A stretch of DNA of 64,000 nucleotides from Anaspis maculata (taxonomy: Eukaryota; Arthropoda; Insecta; Coleoptera; Scraptiidae), in contig OX421961.1 of NCBI GenBank assembly GCA_949128115.1, forward strand, positions 80,707,277 through 80,771,276, given 5' to 3'. A program made the position numbers and the translations under genes. The notes under the pieces were generated by a model, which worked only from the letters and a program-made list of their open reading frames with translations, was not told the origin of the DNA and searched no databases. How positions within the stretch are numbered: position 1 is the stretch's first letter; each line of letters opens with the position of its first letter. Below, piece by piece: positions 10,209-23,084 of the stretch.

Positions 10209-10323
10209 ATGGAGTTACCATTCTTGGGCATTCTGTTGACGCTGGCGGTCCTTCACATGCAGGACTGCGGAGGTCTCGACGTCGACGACCCCAACAAGCT
10301 GCAGTTTGAAGCGGCTTTCCAAG
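10209..10323 (+). CDS. First coding exon: signal peptide of EGF-domain protein
   Basis: The ATG has a strong initiation context (GCCATGG). The 38 codons begin with a typical signal peptide: a short N-terminus, the hydrophobic stretch PFLGILLTLAVLH at residues 4-16, then a likely cleavage region around DCGG (19-22). An acidic segment LDVDDPNK follows. Codon usage is GC-rich, unlike the AT-rich repeats around. The exon ends at an AAG|GTACTA donor in phase 1, one base into a glycine-type codon. This phase matches the EGF exon at 62019. The product would be secreted or type I membrane. No specific family is assigned. The alternative is that this exon joins exons not recognised here. Confidence 0.62.
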
Positions 10324-11149
10324 GTACTATTTGCCAGCAGTAGCTTCAACCTGTGCTTCAACCAAAAGCCGCGAAGGGCGATCCATCGCGTGAATGGGCT
10401 TTAATCTCTCGCGATTTCTAAAGCACGGCGACGGTCGAGTGTTTGCTCCGTTCTTTCAGGCGCCGTTTGCTTTTGAGATTATAATCCTTATTTTGCTAAT
10501 AATTATCTACGCCTTTCCATGGATCTGCCCAGTATAGCTCAAGAATCCCAAGAACAGCAGGGGAACAGGACGGTTTTTGGTTGTAACTAACATTCTGCCA
10601 TTTTAATGAAATGAACAAAATGTAAACAAGAAAACGGCAGAGGGAGATGATAGGGTAAACAAATACCTACTACACATGCACACGTTTATTGTTAGTACGA
10701 GGTACCCCAACCTACCCGCCTAAGCGGGAAATGTAAAGTTAACTGATCGTATTTTTATGGAACCTGGAACCAAAACAAAACGAGCAGCGCATGAGACAAA
10801 GTCGAGGACAAAGTATGTAGTAGATATATTGGAAATAGAAAAAAATAGGTGCTCTACTGGAATTATTTCAAACATAAACGATTTTTTTGCCATGGCAAGC
10901 TTTCGCTTTCCTTTTTTAGATATCAGAAGTCCTCAACTCTGGGACTTCTACAAATCGGTATACCTACAGGGTGAAAGTTTAATTATTTCTCTTTACTTTT
11001 TTTCTCTCTTGAAAAACTGATCATCAGAAAAAACGGTTTCAAGCTAGTTTGATAGACTATAGCCCTCCAATAAATATAAAAAAAAAATATACCACCTAGC
11101 AACTGCTGTGTATCAAGTTACAGAGTGAAAACCTCGGTAAAAACTATTT

Positions 11150-11742
11150 TTCATCTTCAATTTTTTTCTTGGTGGAATTGATCTAGATTGAAGCCGGTTT
11201 CAGTTCTTTTGCAAGCTTATAATGTCATACTGAACATCCCTGCACCTGCTGCTTTTAATTTTACAGGGTGATGAATTATTTTCACGTTTCAGTTTTTTTC
11301 TTGGTGAAATTAGCTCACACAACAACTGCGACTGGTTCTTCTGTAAACTTGGAGTTTGTAGTCAAACATAACAAAATAATACATTTCTGCTACAGCTACG
11401 TTTTTATTTACAGATTTACATGTTTGGTTGCGTTTCAAGATTTTTTGAATTTTTGATGCAATATACCCTTGAATATACCCAAACATTTTAATTTGTGGAT
11501 AAAAACGTAGCTGTTGCAGAAATGTATTATTTTGATATGTTCAACTATTTAGAAACTCGAAGTTTACAGAAAAAACACTCGCAATTGTTGTGTGAGCCGA
11601 TTTTCACCAAGAAAAACTTGAAACGTGAAAATGACTTTTCACCCTGTAGATTGAAAAGCATCAATAACAGGAATGTATCCCCTTTATGTTTAGTACGACA
11701 TTATAAGCTTGCAAAAGAACTGAAACCGGCTCCATGCTCCAA
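11150..11742. repeat. Palindromic foldback repeat
   Basis: The left arm from about 11192 (AGCCGGTTTCAGTTC) to about 11445 is inverted at about 11490-11731 (GAACTGAAACCGGCT). A nested ACAGGGTGATGAA...TTTCACCCTGT pair begins at 11264 and ends at about 11649. A module with TTTTTTTCTTGGTG also recurs in direct orientation at 11160 and 11290. Short ORFs in the arms are by-products. Confidence 0.7.
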
Positions 11743-11744
11743 TA

Positions 11745-12788
11745 CAGGGTGGTCCGACTTTTATGTCATTGAATCTAAAGATCGATAGAGAATGAAAAAT
11801 GAAGGGGACTTTCTCCAGAAAACATATTTGAGAAATGCCTAATAACAGAGATACAGCCCTTCAAAGTTGGAAATAAATAATCGTTTTTTTCGCATAACTT
11901 TTGAACCGTTCAACCGATTTGATTATAAATAGAACCAAAGGTTCACTGAAATTATTCCCTGTCGAACGATCATAACATGTTCCATAAAAAAGTTTCAGGG
12001 GCTTAGACATTAGGGGGTGACTGTATTCCCCCCCCCGTATTTCTCACCCCCTAGTTATTTTTGGAAACTGTTCATAATTTTGAATTCTACGTTCAATTTT
12101 GAAGAAAAAATCATCGTTGCAAACTTTTGATTAGAGGCTTCGTTTAGGAGATATTTGGGTTTGAAACTTTGGGAAACATCCCGAAATCGCCACTTACAAA
12201 GGTCTAAAAATTAAAATCCAAAGAAACTCATGATTTCTCAGCTGAAATAGGTTTTCTAGAGTTTTCTAAGTTGATAAACCACCATTTTTTCCAAAACACG
12301 GGAAATTTTCAGGAAAAAAACAATTTGGGTTCTGGAAAGTGGCGATTTCGGGATGTTTTCCAAAGTTTCAAACTCGAATATCTCCTAAACGAAGCCTCTA
12401 ATCAAAATTTTGCAAGAGTGACTTTTTCTTCTAAATTGAACGTAGAATTCAAAATTATAAACAGTTTTCAAAAATAACTGGTGAGTGAGGAATAGGGGGA
12501 GGGGCAGTAGGAACACCCCCTGATATCTACGCTCCTGAAACTTTTTCATGGAACATGTTATGATTGTTCGACAGGGAATAACTTTAATGAACCTTTGGTT
12601 CTATTTTGAATGAAATCGGTTGAACGGTTCAAAAGTTATGCGGAAAAAACGATTATTTATTTCCAACTTTGAAGGGCTGTATCTCTGTTATTAGGCATTT
12701 CTCAAATATGTTTTATGAAAAAAGTCCCCTTCATTTTTCATTTTCTTTTGATCCTTAAATTTAATGACATAAAACGAGGACCAACCTG
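11745..12788. mobile_element. Foldback, CAGGGTGGTCC ends, TA-flanked
   Basis: 1044 bp that is nearly all inverted repeat. CAGGGTGGTCCGACTTTTATG at the left matches GGACCAACCTG at the right, with pairing continuing to a centre near 12265. It is flanked by TA (11743-11744, 12789-12790). A TA duplication suggests mobilisation by a Tc1/mariner-type transposase. No coding sequence. Confidence 0.8.
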
Positions 12789-12962
12789 TATAAACTGCTC
12801 AACATTTGAAATGTCGGTATTGAAAATTTTGCCTTTTTCCAAAATGGTAACTTTGGATTGTTTCAACCGATTCTGGTTTTGTTTTCACAGTTGCTTAGAT
12901 ACATCTTTCAGCAATCTACTCCGTTGGCGAGAATTTTCAAGTGATTCCAAGTAAATTCGTTA

Positions 12963-13862
12963 CAGGGTGGAATGTAAAGCATTGCGAAATTGTGCTTAGT
13001 TCAATAGATCCCCGTTATTGTGAACAACTAGGTGAACTTTTTTCTTCCAATTTTAACAATATAATCATGAAGCCTGATGTCTTGTCTTTTGGTTTTTGAA
13101 GTTTCCTAATCAGAAGTCCAACAATGATGATACGATTTTTTTGTAAAAGTTGCATTTTAGACATCATCATTTTGTTGGTTCAGAATTCAGAAACACATTC
13201 TGAAATTTCAGTTTGGATATGGCAGATTTCAAGCAAAATCACATAAGTTCATTGAACGCCTAAACCATGGCTGTATACCAAATTTCTTTCAGATTGATTG
13301 GATGTACCGTTTGAGAGTTATCATGGACGAGATTACACAGAGTTAGACACACAGACAGGCAGACAGACCGACTTTGATCTGGAAATGGTCTAAATAAATC
13401 GATTAGATGGACCTCAAAATAAAATTATTCTTCGAAATCCGGAAACAATTTTTTTGTGCGTTCACAATAATGTATTTTTTTTTTGTATGTATGTATTTTT
13501 TTTATTTTGTTTTTTTTATGTATTCGAGAATGCGAACCGGGAAAGTAAAACGGAGGTTTCTGAGAACGCAGCAGTTTTCAACAGTTCAAGCAACAAGCAT
13601 GCAAAATTACAGGTTCTTATCATCAAAAATGCGATTTTATTGCCATCCGAAATGATTGAAATGCAACTTTCACAAAAAAATCATGTCATCATTGTTGGAC
13701 TTCATTTGATCTGGAAAATTCAAAACGAGATTCAAAAACCGTTTCGAGATAGGACATCAGGCTTCATATTTGGTTATATCGTTAGAATTTGAAAAAAAAA
13801 TTGTTCACAAAAATGGGGATCTATTGAACTAAGCACAATATTGCAATGCTTTACATGGATGT
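12963..13862. mobile_element. Foldback, CAGGGTGGAATG left end
   Basis: CAGGGTGGAATGTAAAGCATTG at 12963 pairs with CAATGCTTTACAT near 13843-13856. Further pairing includes TGTGCTTAGTTCAATAGATC with its inverse at about 13818. The last bases of the right end have decayed. The loop carries a CAGACAGGCAGACAGACCG run (13352-13371) of a kind seen in other repeats here. Confidence 0.7.
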
Positions 13863-14596
13863 GATTGAAATAAGTCAAAAGATCTTGCCAGCCCAGTATA
13901 TTGCTATCGTTAAGCAGTGTTCATAATGACTGTTAACTTAAACTTATTCCGTAACCTCCTACGTAACCTTAAAACTTCAACAGTTGAAAATCAATGTTGT
14001 GGTTCACAATAGGATGTTAACTTATGCCGTTGTGCCGTACTATCAAACTTGTCCAAGATTCAAGTTCTACATCCAAGATCAAGGGACTTAGTACCAACTA
14101 ATACTACTAGCTACTAGTCCTACTATTATACTACCAGTTACCAGCACTACCCACCCCGCAAACCTGCAAGTCTGTGTATATTTCATATTATAGACCGTGG
14201 TCCGTACTGTCAAGTTTACATCCTACATCCTACGGCATGCGGCATAAGTTACCGGCCATTATGAACGAAACTTTACGCATACGCAAAACTAGATGAGTTT
14301 CTGGCAATGGCACGTGAAAGGGGTGATTGTTGTGTGCCATCAACAATGTGACTGACATTTGTTAACAAGATATTTGAAGGTTGTATTCTACAATTTTTAA
14401 ATTGATTGATTCATTGCATTTCCGGCAGGATTTACTTAGACAGGATTGCCATTCCATGGTTACACATATTTCCTCGATACGTGGATGATAGTCTCTACAC
14501 ATAACTCGATAGGGGTACTGAAACCGCGTCCGTCTCCCTTACTATTCTCTCTACAGGGGGCTTCTGAGATATCGAAAAGATCGACACTAATGATGC
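13863..14596. other. Non-coding intronic stretch
   Basis: Low-complexity and weak direct repeats such as ACTACTAGCTACTAGTCCTA (about 14100). No gene or clear element boundary seen. Confidence 0.4.
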
Positions 14597-15247
14597 CACA
14601 CCCGGTACATAGCCTACAATTGAGGGGATGAAGATTTTTGTGAGCGGGCACCATCCGGTGCAACCTTGTGACGATAATTATAAGAGCAATGGACACATTC
14701 CTCCTCTTGAATAGTGACTAACCTTCAAAATGAGAAAAAGCATGATATGGAAAGAAAAAAAATGTATCTCCCTTAAGAATTGACGTAATGAAATAAAACA
14801 ATGACAGGAATGCTACGAAAAGACCAGGGTACAGTTGGCCATGAATCGTGATCTTTTACTGTAAATGATACTCTCCATGTGGGACTCCAAAGATAAGGGG
14901 CAAAACACAACACCAATGTCACACCCGGTATATTACCAAAAGTGGGGAGGTACAGATTTTTGTGAGCGGGTACCATCCGGTGCAACTTTGTGAACACATT
15001 TTACAAGTGCAGTGAACACATTCCTCTTTTTGAATGGCGAATGAGAAAAAGCAGGATGTGAAAAAAAAATTGTATCTTCCTTAAAAATTGACATAATGAA
15101 ATGAAACAAAAACAGGAATGTTGAGAGAAGACCAGGGTATACAGTTGGCCATGAATTGCGATATTTTACTGTGGCTGGTACTCCCCATGCGAGGCTCCAA
15201 AAATATGGAAAAAAACCTCGAAAAAAACACAACACCAATACCAAGGT
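14597..15247. repeat. Two tandem ~325-bp repeat units
   Basis: Each unit begins CACACCCGGTA (14597, 14920) and a third CACACCCGGTA at 15248 closes the pair, giving units of 323 and 328 bp. Shared internal strings include GATTTTTGTGAGCGGG and CAGTTGGCCATGAAT. The right boundary abuts the palindromic element at 15261, whose own right end reads CACCCGGTATA, so the two may be related. Confidence 0.75.
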
Positions 15248-15260
15248 CACACCCGGTATA

Positions 15261-16840
15261 CCGTGTGGGCCATAAAAAACCGTGCTCGGAATTTTTCCTT
15301 CTGAATTTTTTATTTCGCCACCGATTTAATCGAACTTTTCAGCATTGGCTAGCCAATTAAATAGGCTATAATTTTCGTATTTCAAAATAGCCAACATATG
15401 AAAATTCAAGATGGCAGAAACAATTGAAAATAGGCCTTCATTTGTTCTCGTTGCTTTTTATTGGAAGTTACCAGAAAGTCAAAACCAATAATGTATTATG
15501 AAGAAATAGACCTTTCTTGTCAATTCAAGACCACAACCAGTGAAATCGGGTCATCGGCTGAGGAGCTATTGCGAGTTGAAGCGAAGCCCACTTTCCGTTT
15601 TTTCTTTTCCGCATAATTGATCCAAATTTAGGTATCCTGTCCGCCAAACCGCCATTGGCTCATTTCTCAACCGATTTTCTCAAATTTGGTATCAATGGCT
15701 AGCCAATTGGGCAGGCTATCTTTTTCATGAGAGTAAATGACGTACATATCAAAATCCAATATGGCGGAAGCAATTGAAAATAGAATTTCTTTTGTCCTTA
15801 TTGCTTTTTGATAAAAATCAGCAGAAAGTCAAAACCAATAATTATTATGAAGGAATAGATCTTCCTTGACAATCCAAGACCGCAACCAATCAAATCGGGT
15901 CATCTGCTGAGGAGCTACGGCCAGTTGAAGCGAATGCTACCTACCCATTCCTTTTTCCCGCATAAATGACCCAAATTTAGGAATCCTGCCCGCCATAGCC
16001 TTATTTTCCAACCGATTTTTTCAAATTTGGTATCGATGGCTAGCCAATTGGACAAGCTGCCATTTTCATATAAGAAAATGGCCAACATGGCAAAATTCAA
16101 GATGACGGAAAATATTGAAAATTGGTCTTATTCGTCCTTGTTAAAATAGAAGAACGGAAAGTTGGCTTCGCTTCAACTGGCCGTAGCTCCTCATCAGATA
16201 AACCGATTTGATTGGTTGCTGTCTTGAATTGTCGAGGAAGGTCTATTTCTTCATAATAATTATTGGTTTTGACTTTCCGCTTATTTTTATCAAATGAAAT
16301 GACGACAAAAGAAATTCTATTTTCAACTGTTTTCGCCATCTTGGATTTTAACAGGTCTGTCATTTTGTAATATGAAAAAGGTAGCCTGTTCAATTGGCTA
16401 GCCATTGATACCAAATTTGAGAAAATCGGTTGAGAAATGAGCATATGGCGGATTGGCGGGCAGGATACCCAAATTTGAATCAATTATGCGGAAATGAAAA
16501 AAACGGAAAGTAGGCTTCGCTTCAACTCGCAATAGCTCCTCAGCAGATAACCCGATTTCATTGGTTGTGGTCTTGAATTGACAAGGAAGGTCTAATCCTT
16601 CATAATACATTATTGGTTTTGACTTTCCGGTAACTTTCAATAAAAAGCAACGAGAACAAAAGAAGGCCTATTTTCAATTGTTACTGCCATCTTGAATTTT
16701 AGTATGTCGGCCATTTTGAAATACAGAAATGATAGCCTATTCAATTGGCTATTCAATGCTGAAAAGTTCGATGAAATCGGTGGAGGAATAAAAATTTGAG
16801 AAGGAAAAATTCAGAGCACGGTTTTTTATGGCCCACCCGG
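15261..16840. mobile_element. Palindromic element built from ~345-bp modules
   Basis: The ends are CCGTGTGGGCCATAAAAAAC and its inverse GTTTTTTATGGCCCACCCGG, flanked by TA (15259-15260, 16841-16842). The interior repeats a ~345-bp module marked by GGCTAGCCAATT at 15347, 15697 and 16038 in direct orientation. Inverted copies are marked at about 16392 and 16743. Each module carries the string AAAGTCAAAACCAATAAT and a CTGAGGAGCTA box. The frames at 15915-16640 are artefacts of these repeats. Confidence 0.75.
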
Positions 16841-17216
16841 TATAGCCATTATTGACTCTTTTTGATTATTTCTTACACATTGTTATTCTTGAGGAATCAA
16901 TCTCTTTCACTCAAAAGAAAAATATTTTCAAATCAGACGAACGGTTTGAAAAAAAAACCGACTTCAAAAGTGTGGCAAAATTTTGGTGTTGCGTTAATTT
17001 TGCACGCCAGTGTATTATTCTATCTATTTTGCCTAAAATATTTCCTCCTAGAAAATATTAGAGAGAAATTGAACAATTCTAGAGGTAGAAATGCCTTTCA
17101 GTGTCATAAAGTCAGGCGCCAGTACGACACCGCTTCCAGTGTCTTAAGGTGACCATTGTTAAACCGAAATAAATAAACTCATTCAACTCAAATAATTTCA
17201 TTTATCTCTTACTTTG

Positions 17217-17765
17217 AGGGCGAGGTGTGGGGCCGGCAGCATTCGGTAAAGTACCTGTTGCACAGTTTTAGTTGGAAGTTTCTAAATGTTTGAGTTAACA
17301 TTAGCATTCAAATCAGTGAAAATTGTTAAAAACTGCACTTTTTTTTGGGGAGCGGAAGCTGGAGGCGGCGCCATATCAAAAGTAGCCTATATTTTCCCAT
17401 CTTTATTCAGCTATCCATTTAGCGAGAGACTTAAATCGCTATGTCCTCGGGTTTATGTTTTTCATTTATCTCGAGATTTATCTCATACAGGCGGCGCAGC
17501 GTGTGGGAGCGGCAGCGTTCAGCTAAGCAAATGTTGCACAGTTTGAGTTGGCAGTTTCTAAATGTTTGAGAACACATCTCAATTAGTAACAATATTGTGA
17601 AAGTTGCCCTTTTTGTCGTTTGGGGGTGGGGGCGGAATCTGGGGGCGACGATTAACCAAAAGTAGCCTATCCTTCCCCATTTTTAGTCAGCTATTCATAT
17701 AGCGAAAGAATTAGATCGCTATGTCTTCTGGTTTATGTTTTTCATTTTAAAGTGATTGGGGGCGG
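17217..17765. repeat. Two tandem ~276-bp repeat units
   Basis: TGTTGCACAGTTT-AGTTGG is found at 17256 and 17532. The blocks AAAAGTAGCCTAT and ATCGCTATGTC recur with the same spacing. The repeat tail probably continues to about 18100, where a GACGGACAGACGGACGG run occurs. Confidence 0.7.
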
Positions 17766-20432
17766 TTTTCAGCAATTTTTTCATGCCGGCGCCGGCGGCG
17801 CATACTGAAGATGGAATGTTTCTGGGCTTACGTTTATAAGTGGCAACTATGTATTATTCAAAAATGAGAAAACCAGAGCATTAGGCCTGGGAGAAATTGC
17901 AACATCATGTTATTTCAAGTTGATCGGGGGCGGTTTTCTCTGTGTTGGCGGCGCGATATAGACATCCATATAGCCTAGCCACGCTTTGAGGGTTGCCGCT
18001 ATGTAACAGCGGAAAAATCAGAAAGCTAGGGCGTCTAGTTTGCGAGGAGTTCGAGGAGCGGAGTGACCGACGGACAGACGGACGGATAAAGCGGCTGCAA
18101 CAGCGATTTTCATCAAGATGGAAAATGCGCTAAAAAGATGCAAAAGAGCATACTTGATATTACAAAAAGAAAAAGTATACTCTCAATCCAGCTTGTGTCA
18201 ATCGGTAAAATAAGGGGTTACTTATTACATTAGTGATCTCGACTACGGAAGATGCGTGGCATAATTGGATCTTGTGGTGGAATCTAAACAAAACTATTGA
18301 TTTGCATGGAAGTTCTAATCGTCAGACACGTAAATGGACTGAACAAGCAAATTGATTGATGACCTAGCGAACTGTCCGGGACACAAAGTTCATCACCCCA
18401 CATCGATTTAGGGCAGTGCCAGTATAATTTGATATGGCTCTGTCCTAAGCTACATTGAGAAAAAAATCGGTTGTGTAAAATAACTATGATGGAAACGAAG
18501 CTATTCCCTCCTTATTTCTATAAATAAAAGGTCCTACTTCGGACATTTGCTTCGCTCGTGTCTTTCAAACTTCCACATCAGTGAAATATGATCACCCGTT
18601 TTCCTTACATCTTGCATACAATTCTATTTCACAACTATTCTTTTATTCTACTTCAATTGGCTTACTTTTTGCATGAATGGTTATTTCATCTCAGGTGACA
18701 TTTGACAAGTATGTTGCGCTATATCTAAATATATTGAAGTTTTAGAGAATTTTTATCATTAATCAATAATCATTATCATCATCATCGTCCATGACTTTTC
18801 TGAATTTTTATGAGAAGATTTGAAAAATCAGAGCTTTTTATGGAAAAAAGTCCCCTCTACTATTTCAATTCGACGCACTATTTTTGAGATAAATCACTTG
18901 AAGGAAACTACTTGAGATTCTCCTAAAATTCTCTCATTCCAAGTACAGACATCATAGCAATAACATCAACTGTGTTTTTTTGGACCAAAAACAGAAAGAA
19001 ACATTCCATCAAAGGTTGGTTGAAAATGCTCCCCGGGGGACCTAGAGCCCCCTAGAGCGCGACTCATTTTATCTCGGCAAGTTACCCTTCCAAGGAGATT
19101 TCTTTAAAGTGATTTTAAAGTGATTCATCTTAAAAACGGTGGGTCGACGGGTGGGTCCAATCAAAATTGTACAAAAGGACTTTTTTTTCATAAAAAAAAC
19201 TCGGATTTTTCTGGTTTTCCTATCAAAATTCAGAAAAACTCATGAACAAAAAAAATCATCCTCCTTCCCTGCTTTGTTGGACGTCCCTGATGAAATGTGT
19301 CAATCTTTTTTACAGCATTACCCCATCAGGCTTATAACATGTAGCGGTCGAACCAAATTCGTCATTGTATCTTGGCAAACAGAGATATTTGCAAAAAGCC
19401 ATCATCAGGCTACCCCTTGAAGGGGCTCAAGCTCCCTTGATCCCTTAGAGAGCATTACTCGGCCCATGTTATTGGAACTTTCCTTCCTATTTTTCGACGT
19501 AGAATAAGCTGGTCAAATATTACGGTCTAATTTCGGGACACGTCCGTCAAAAGTTATGATATGGTCTGGTGCGGATACTTAAGTCTTAGTCTAGACGGCA
19601 ACACTATTGGACTTGAACTGGATAAACGCTAGGGATTCCTGTATGGATATTTTTAATAACCTCATGTACTACCTGGGGTACCTACCTACTCAAATTAGAT
19701 TTCAAAAATCAATGACGAAGCCACCCACCATCATCAGGGTTCGCTTCTGAATATATTATTTTCCGCCCACAAACCTTACGTATTTTTCAATATCACGGCG
19801 AAGGATTTCGAGTTGAGGGATGCACGTTGATTATTATAGTTCCAGTGAGTCTGATATTTTTGATGTCATCCATTTGAAAGTGACAAAATGGCGACTCTTT
19901 CGGTTTTTTTCAAGGACTCGTCGGGAATCACTCTGTGAAAGGTAACGAGAAAATGTCAAAGGGCCAGGATGATTTATGCAATGTACGTAGGTATCTACGT
20001 AATAGGATGAACTTGGGAGAATTTGTTTAAATAATAAATACCGATTCCGACAATGCCGAGCAAAAGGAGGGCCGTAAAAAACTTTACGGCGGGAATTTTG
20101 TGCAGTTTTGATAAATTGCTATTGGACTATTAAAAGCTTGTCATTTCATTTCAACTGCCGTCATAAAAACTCTCAATTCTGCAATGTAAAACAAGTTGGA
20201 GGTTTTTAGTGCCAGAGCTTTATTGCACTTCCTTCATTTTGAACCTCAAGGGGAACCGCGAATTTAGTTATCTATTCTGTTTCAACTTTTTTTTGTAATT
20301 TGCAAGAATAAGAATGTTGCAGAAATATAAGCGGGAACAAAGTCGAAAAAGCGAACAAAATAAATGAAGAAAGGATAGAAATACTTTAAGGATCGATCGC
20401 TAGCATTTCAAATTTTAGTTTTGCGTATAGCT
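17766..20432. other. Non-coding intronic stretch
   Basis: AT-rich sequence with no recognisable gene. It contains the GACGGACAGACGG-type run (18069-18084) and a (ATC)n-like tract near 18775. Two gene-free segments (19010-19080, 19400-19470) hint at a decayed inverted pair (CCTAGAGCCCCCTAGAG / CTCAAGCTCCCTTGATCCC), too weak to call. Confidence 0.4.
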
Positions 20433-20551
20433 GTATTACACTACACAATTTCTTGTACAATTTCTTGAACAATCTGCCAGAATAGTGTCAAAAAACAATG
20501 AACTTGATTGTTGATTTGACAGATTGTTCAAGAAATTGTGTAGTGTAATAC
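20433..20551. repeat. Small palindromic MITE
   Basis: GTATTACACTACACAATTTC at the left is the exact inverse of GAAATTGTGTAGTGTAATAC at the right, with further pairing of AACAATCTG and CAGATTGTT. The loop is about 40 bp. No clear target duplication. Confidence 0.75.
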
Positions 20552-20937
20552 AACTATTATTAATCTACAGGTGACCTCAAATCTATGTCAGTAATTGTAA
20601 GAGGTGAGGGGCAGTTCCTAGACTGATTCTAGCTCTAGTCTTAGGCACCACTGTTGACAGGACTGACAGGTTGTCGCTTACTTGTCAGTGAGAACATGAA
20701 AACACAATTTAGCTTGGTTTTCTACCGCATAAAACACAGTGAAGTGAGACCATGAATAAGGTAACACCCACAAAATAGGTTATGGATGGTCCTTTTTCCT
20801 TCTTTGGGTAGTGTTGTTATCGGTCAAAAACGAAACGTCGTGTGTCAATACGATAACCTCGATAAACCAGCTTATGCATGACGTCACGGTAGAAAAAAAC
20901 AACGAAAGTTTGGAAACCCTAATTGTTAGTTTCCTTC

Positions 20938-21400
20938 AAGTGGCTTGCAGTGTGGATGATAAGGGACATTGTCTTTACTGGTTGGTGAGTCCTCACCAAG
21001 GCTATTAGATTTTTGCCGGCCACTGAGAAAATTATGCCAAAAGGTCGTGATGCCATAAAGAGATGGGATGTAAAAAGGAAAAACCCACTGCCCAACTTTT
21101 ACTCTAGATGACAATATGGATAGTAGGACAATAATTTATGGAGTTGAACTGTACGGAAACGAGACAATTTGGGCGTGAGTAGGTAGGTACATACACTGTG
21201 TTGTCTGCCAGCATGTGTCTTGCTGCTGTTGCAGTAGGTGGAGCTAGAGCTAGAGTAGGTACCTAGTACTCACTACTCCAGTGATGTGCATCAGAAGATG
21301 TTTTTGGGCGGTGGGCTTTTTCCAAGAACCCAACAATCTTGAAGGAGACCCACCAACCAGTAAAGGCAATCTATCTTATCGTCCACACTGCAAAGCACTC
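20938..21400. repeat. Imperfect inverted repeat
   Basis: The left arm at about 20940-20992 (GCTTGCAGTGTGGATGATAAG ... TTTACTGGTTGGTGAG) pairs with the right arm at about 21345-21398 (CCACCAACCAGTAAAG ... CTTATCGTCCACACTGCAAAG). About 350 bp of spacer lies between. Confidence 0.65.
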
Positions 21401-21777
21401 CAAAAAAACTCACGATTCCTGGCAGAGCTCAAAAATTTTCACTCTCGTGTACATGATACATTGACACGGTGACAAGGTGTCACATTGAAAGTTGCACGTG
21501 TAGACAACTGGCTGGCATCTTCTGTCATCGCATCATTCGTACCAACACAACACAATTTTTCCATAGCTTTCTCTAATGCAAAAAGCCGTGAAATTGATTA
21601 TAGATATGCGCTCGCGTCTTTGATACGTTCTCGCAATCACTAATAGACAATTTGCGGATGGTACCTAAATGAATTACTATAAATCTTGCTGCAAAAAAGT
21701 TATGGTATTATTCACAAGCTATTTCGTGGTGTCTCCTATTCTACTAGAAATTTCTCTCAGTAAAATTTCTTTCAGTA

Positions 21778-23053
21778 GGGAGACCGGGGACTAAAGTAAC
21801 AGTTTTCACATTTGGGCTGCTCATGAATGTTCGGGAAGCCCCACAGAAAAAAGGAAACCACCCAAAGATTCATCAAATATTTCTCTACAAATGGCCAATG
21901 TTAGTTGTGTCCAGGATGACACTATTTAGACCTGGTGATTTATTTTCCAAGACAACTCACATGTTACTTTCATCCCATATATAAGGGACAATTGTAACAC
22001 CCTTTGGGGTCGAAAGTAACAGCACCAGCAAGAATACAAATCTTATGAAAAAATAACAATCATAGGTAACAATAACAGTTACCTACAACTTGTACAAATG
22101 TATTTTATATCAATTATTAAAAAAATATATGGGTGCCTTCTCATAATTCCGGAAAACCAATCGGGTTCAGCTGTTTCGGCTTTGTCCCATGTTTTGGGCT
22201 TTCTTTTGTCATGCTCTTAGCCAACTGGTAGGCCATCTTGCGCACATCTTTTGGTATCAAACCATAATATGATTGGCTACTTTCTAGCGCACTTCTCCAA
22301 ACGGTAAGGCGCTTGTCCCCGCTTCGTCCGTCCGTCTGTTCGTCTGTCACAGCAAAAAAAAACATTTAATGGGCTGTTCATGACCTTGGAACCCGAACTA
22401 AGGAAAATCCTGACAAATTAATGATAAACAATTACATTAACAACAATTAGTGTGGTGGGGCATCGCCAATGAGTGCTGCATTTCAGAAGCCGGCTGGATA
22501 TAACGTTATGACATGCGAACAACTACCCGTTTTCATAAAAATCAAATAATACATATGGGGAGTTATATTTAGGGGGAAATTTGAATTCCACATCGGTACG
22601 TCCCACGGGTCAATAGTTAAGTCAATAACCATATCAGTGTATTATGCAAGAACGGGGATGAACGTAACACCCGTTACTTTTGTCCCCGACTATAATTTTC
22701 AACTTTATGAGCTTGTAAGTAAACAACCATTCAATATTGCCCTAATACGCTTATTGCGTCTGGTAGTCGCATTATCTAGCTATTTTGGGCGATATTTCAT
22801 AGTTGTTTACTAGCTAATTCACCAAAACCAGCAGAAAAATTCTGAAAAGAGAGGAACTTACTTTGGGTACCGAAAAACACACTCAGACGAACTGTGCGAA
22901 CGGAATGATTGGCAGCCGGCCGCCGGTTAGCATGCATAGAGGGGTCAACGTGGTGCATCCAATGAGCTTAGCAGTTTTTTAAAATTACGTCACATAAAGG
23001 CGCGGAGGGCGCTGTTACTTCCATGGCGCGTTACTTTTGTACCCGGTCTCCCC
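21778..23053 (-). mobile_element. pogo/Tigger-like DNA transposon remnant
   Basis: The inverted ends GGGAGACCGGGGACTAAAGTAAC and GTTACTTTTGTACCCGGTCTCCC are flanked by TA dinucleotides (21776-21777, 23054-23055). Inside, the minus strand encodes part of the helix-turn-helix domain typical of pogo/Tigger transposases. Ends, TA target and protein agree on a Tc1/mariner-pogo element of about 1.28 kb. It is too short to be complete; the catalytic DDD/E domain was not seen. Confidence 0.75.
22141..22365 (-). pseudogene. pogo-type transposase HTH fragment
   Basis: About 74 codons on the minus strand. The segment SSQSYYGLIPKDVRKMAYQLA matches the well-known pattern of pogo/Tigger/CENP-B-like proteins (…FYGLTxxDVRxLAYQLAxxN…), part of the second helix-turn-helix that binds transposon ends. 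The family normally continues into an AGKDW / GFxxRHP motif. Here a degraded version ends at the stop. The open frame starts inside a GACGGACGGACGAAG tract and so has no proper N-terminus. It is a relic, not an expressed gene. Confidence 0.7.
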
Positions 23054-23084
23054 TACCCCATCCCTTAAAATCTTCTTTGGTGAA

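Noticed and set aside
13352..13371. CAGACAGGCAGACAG run as a transcription-factor array
   Set aside because: The same run appears in several unrelated repeats (18069, 22318), as simple-sequence content of insect transposons.
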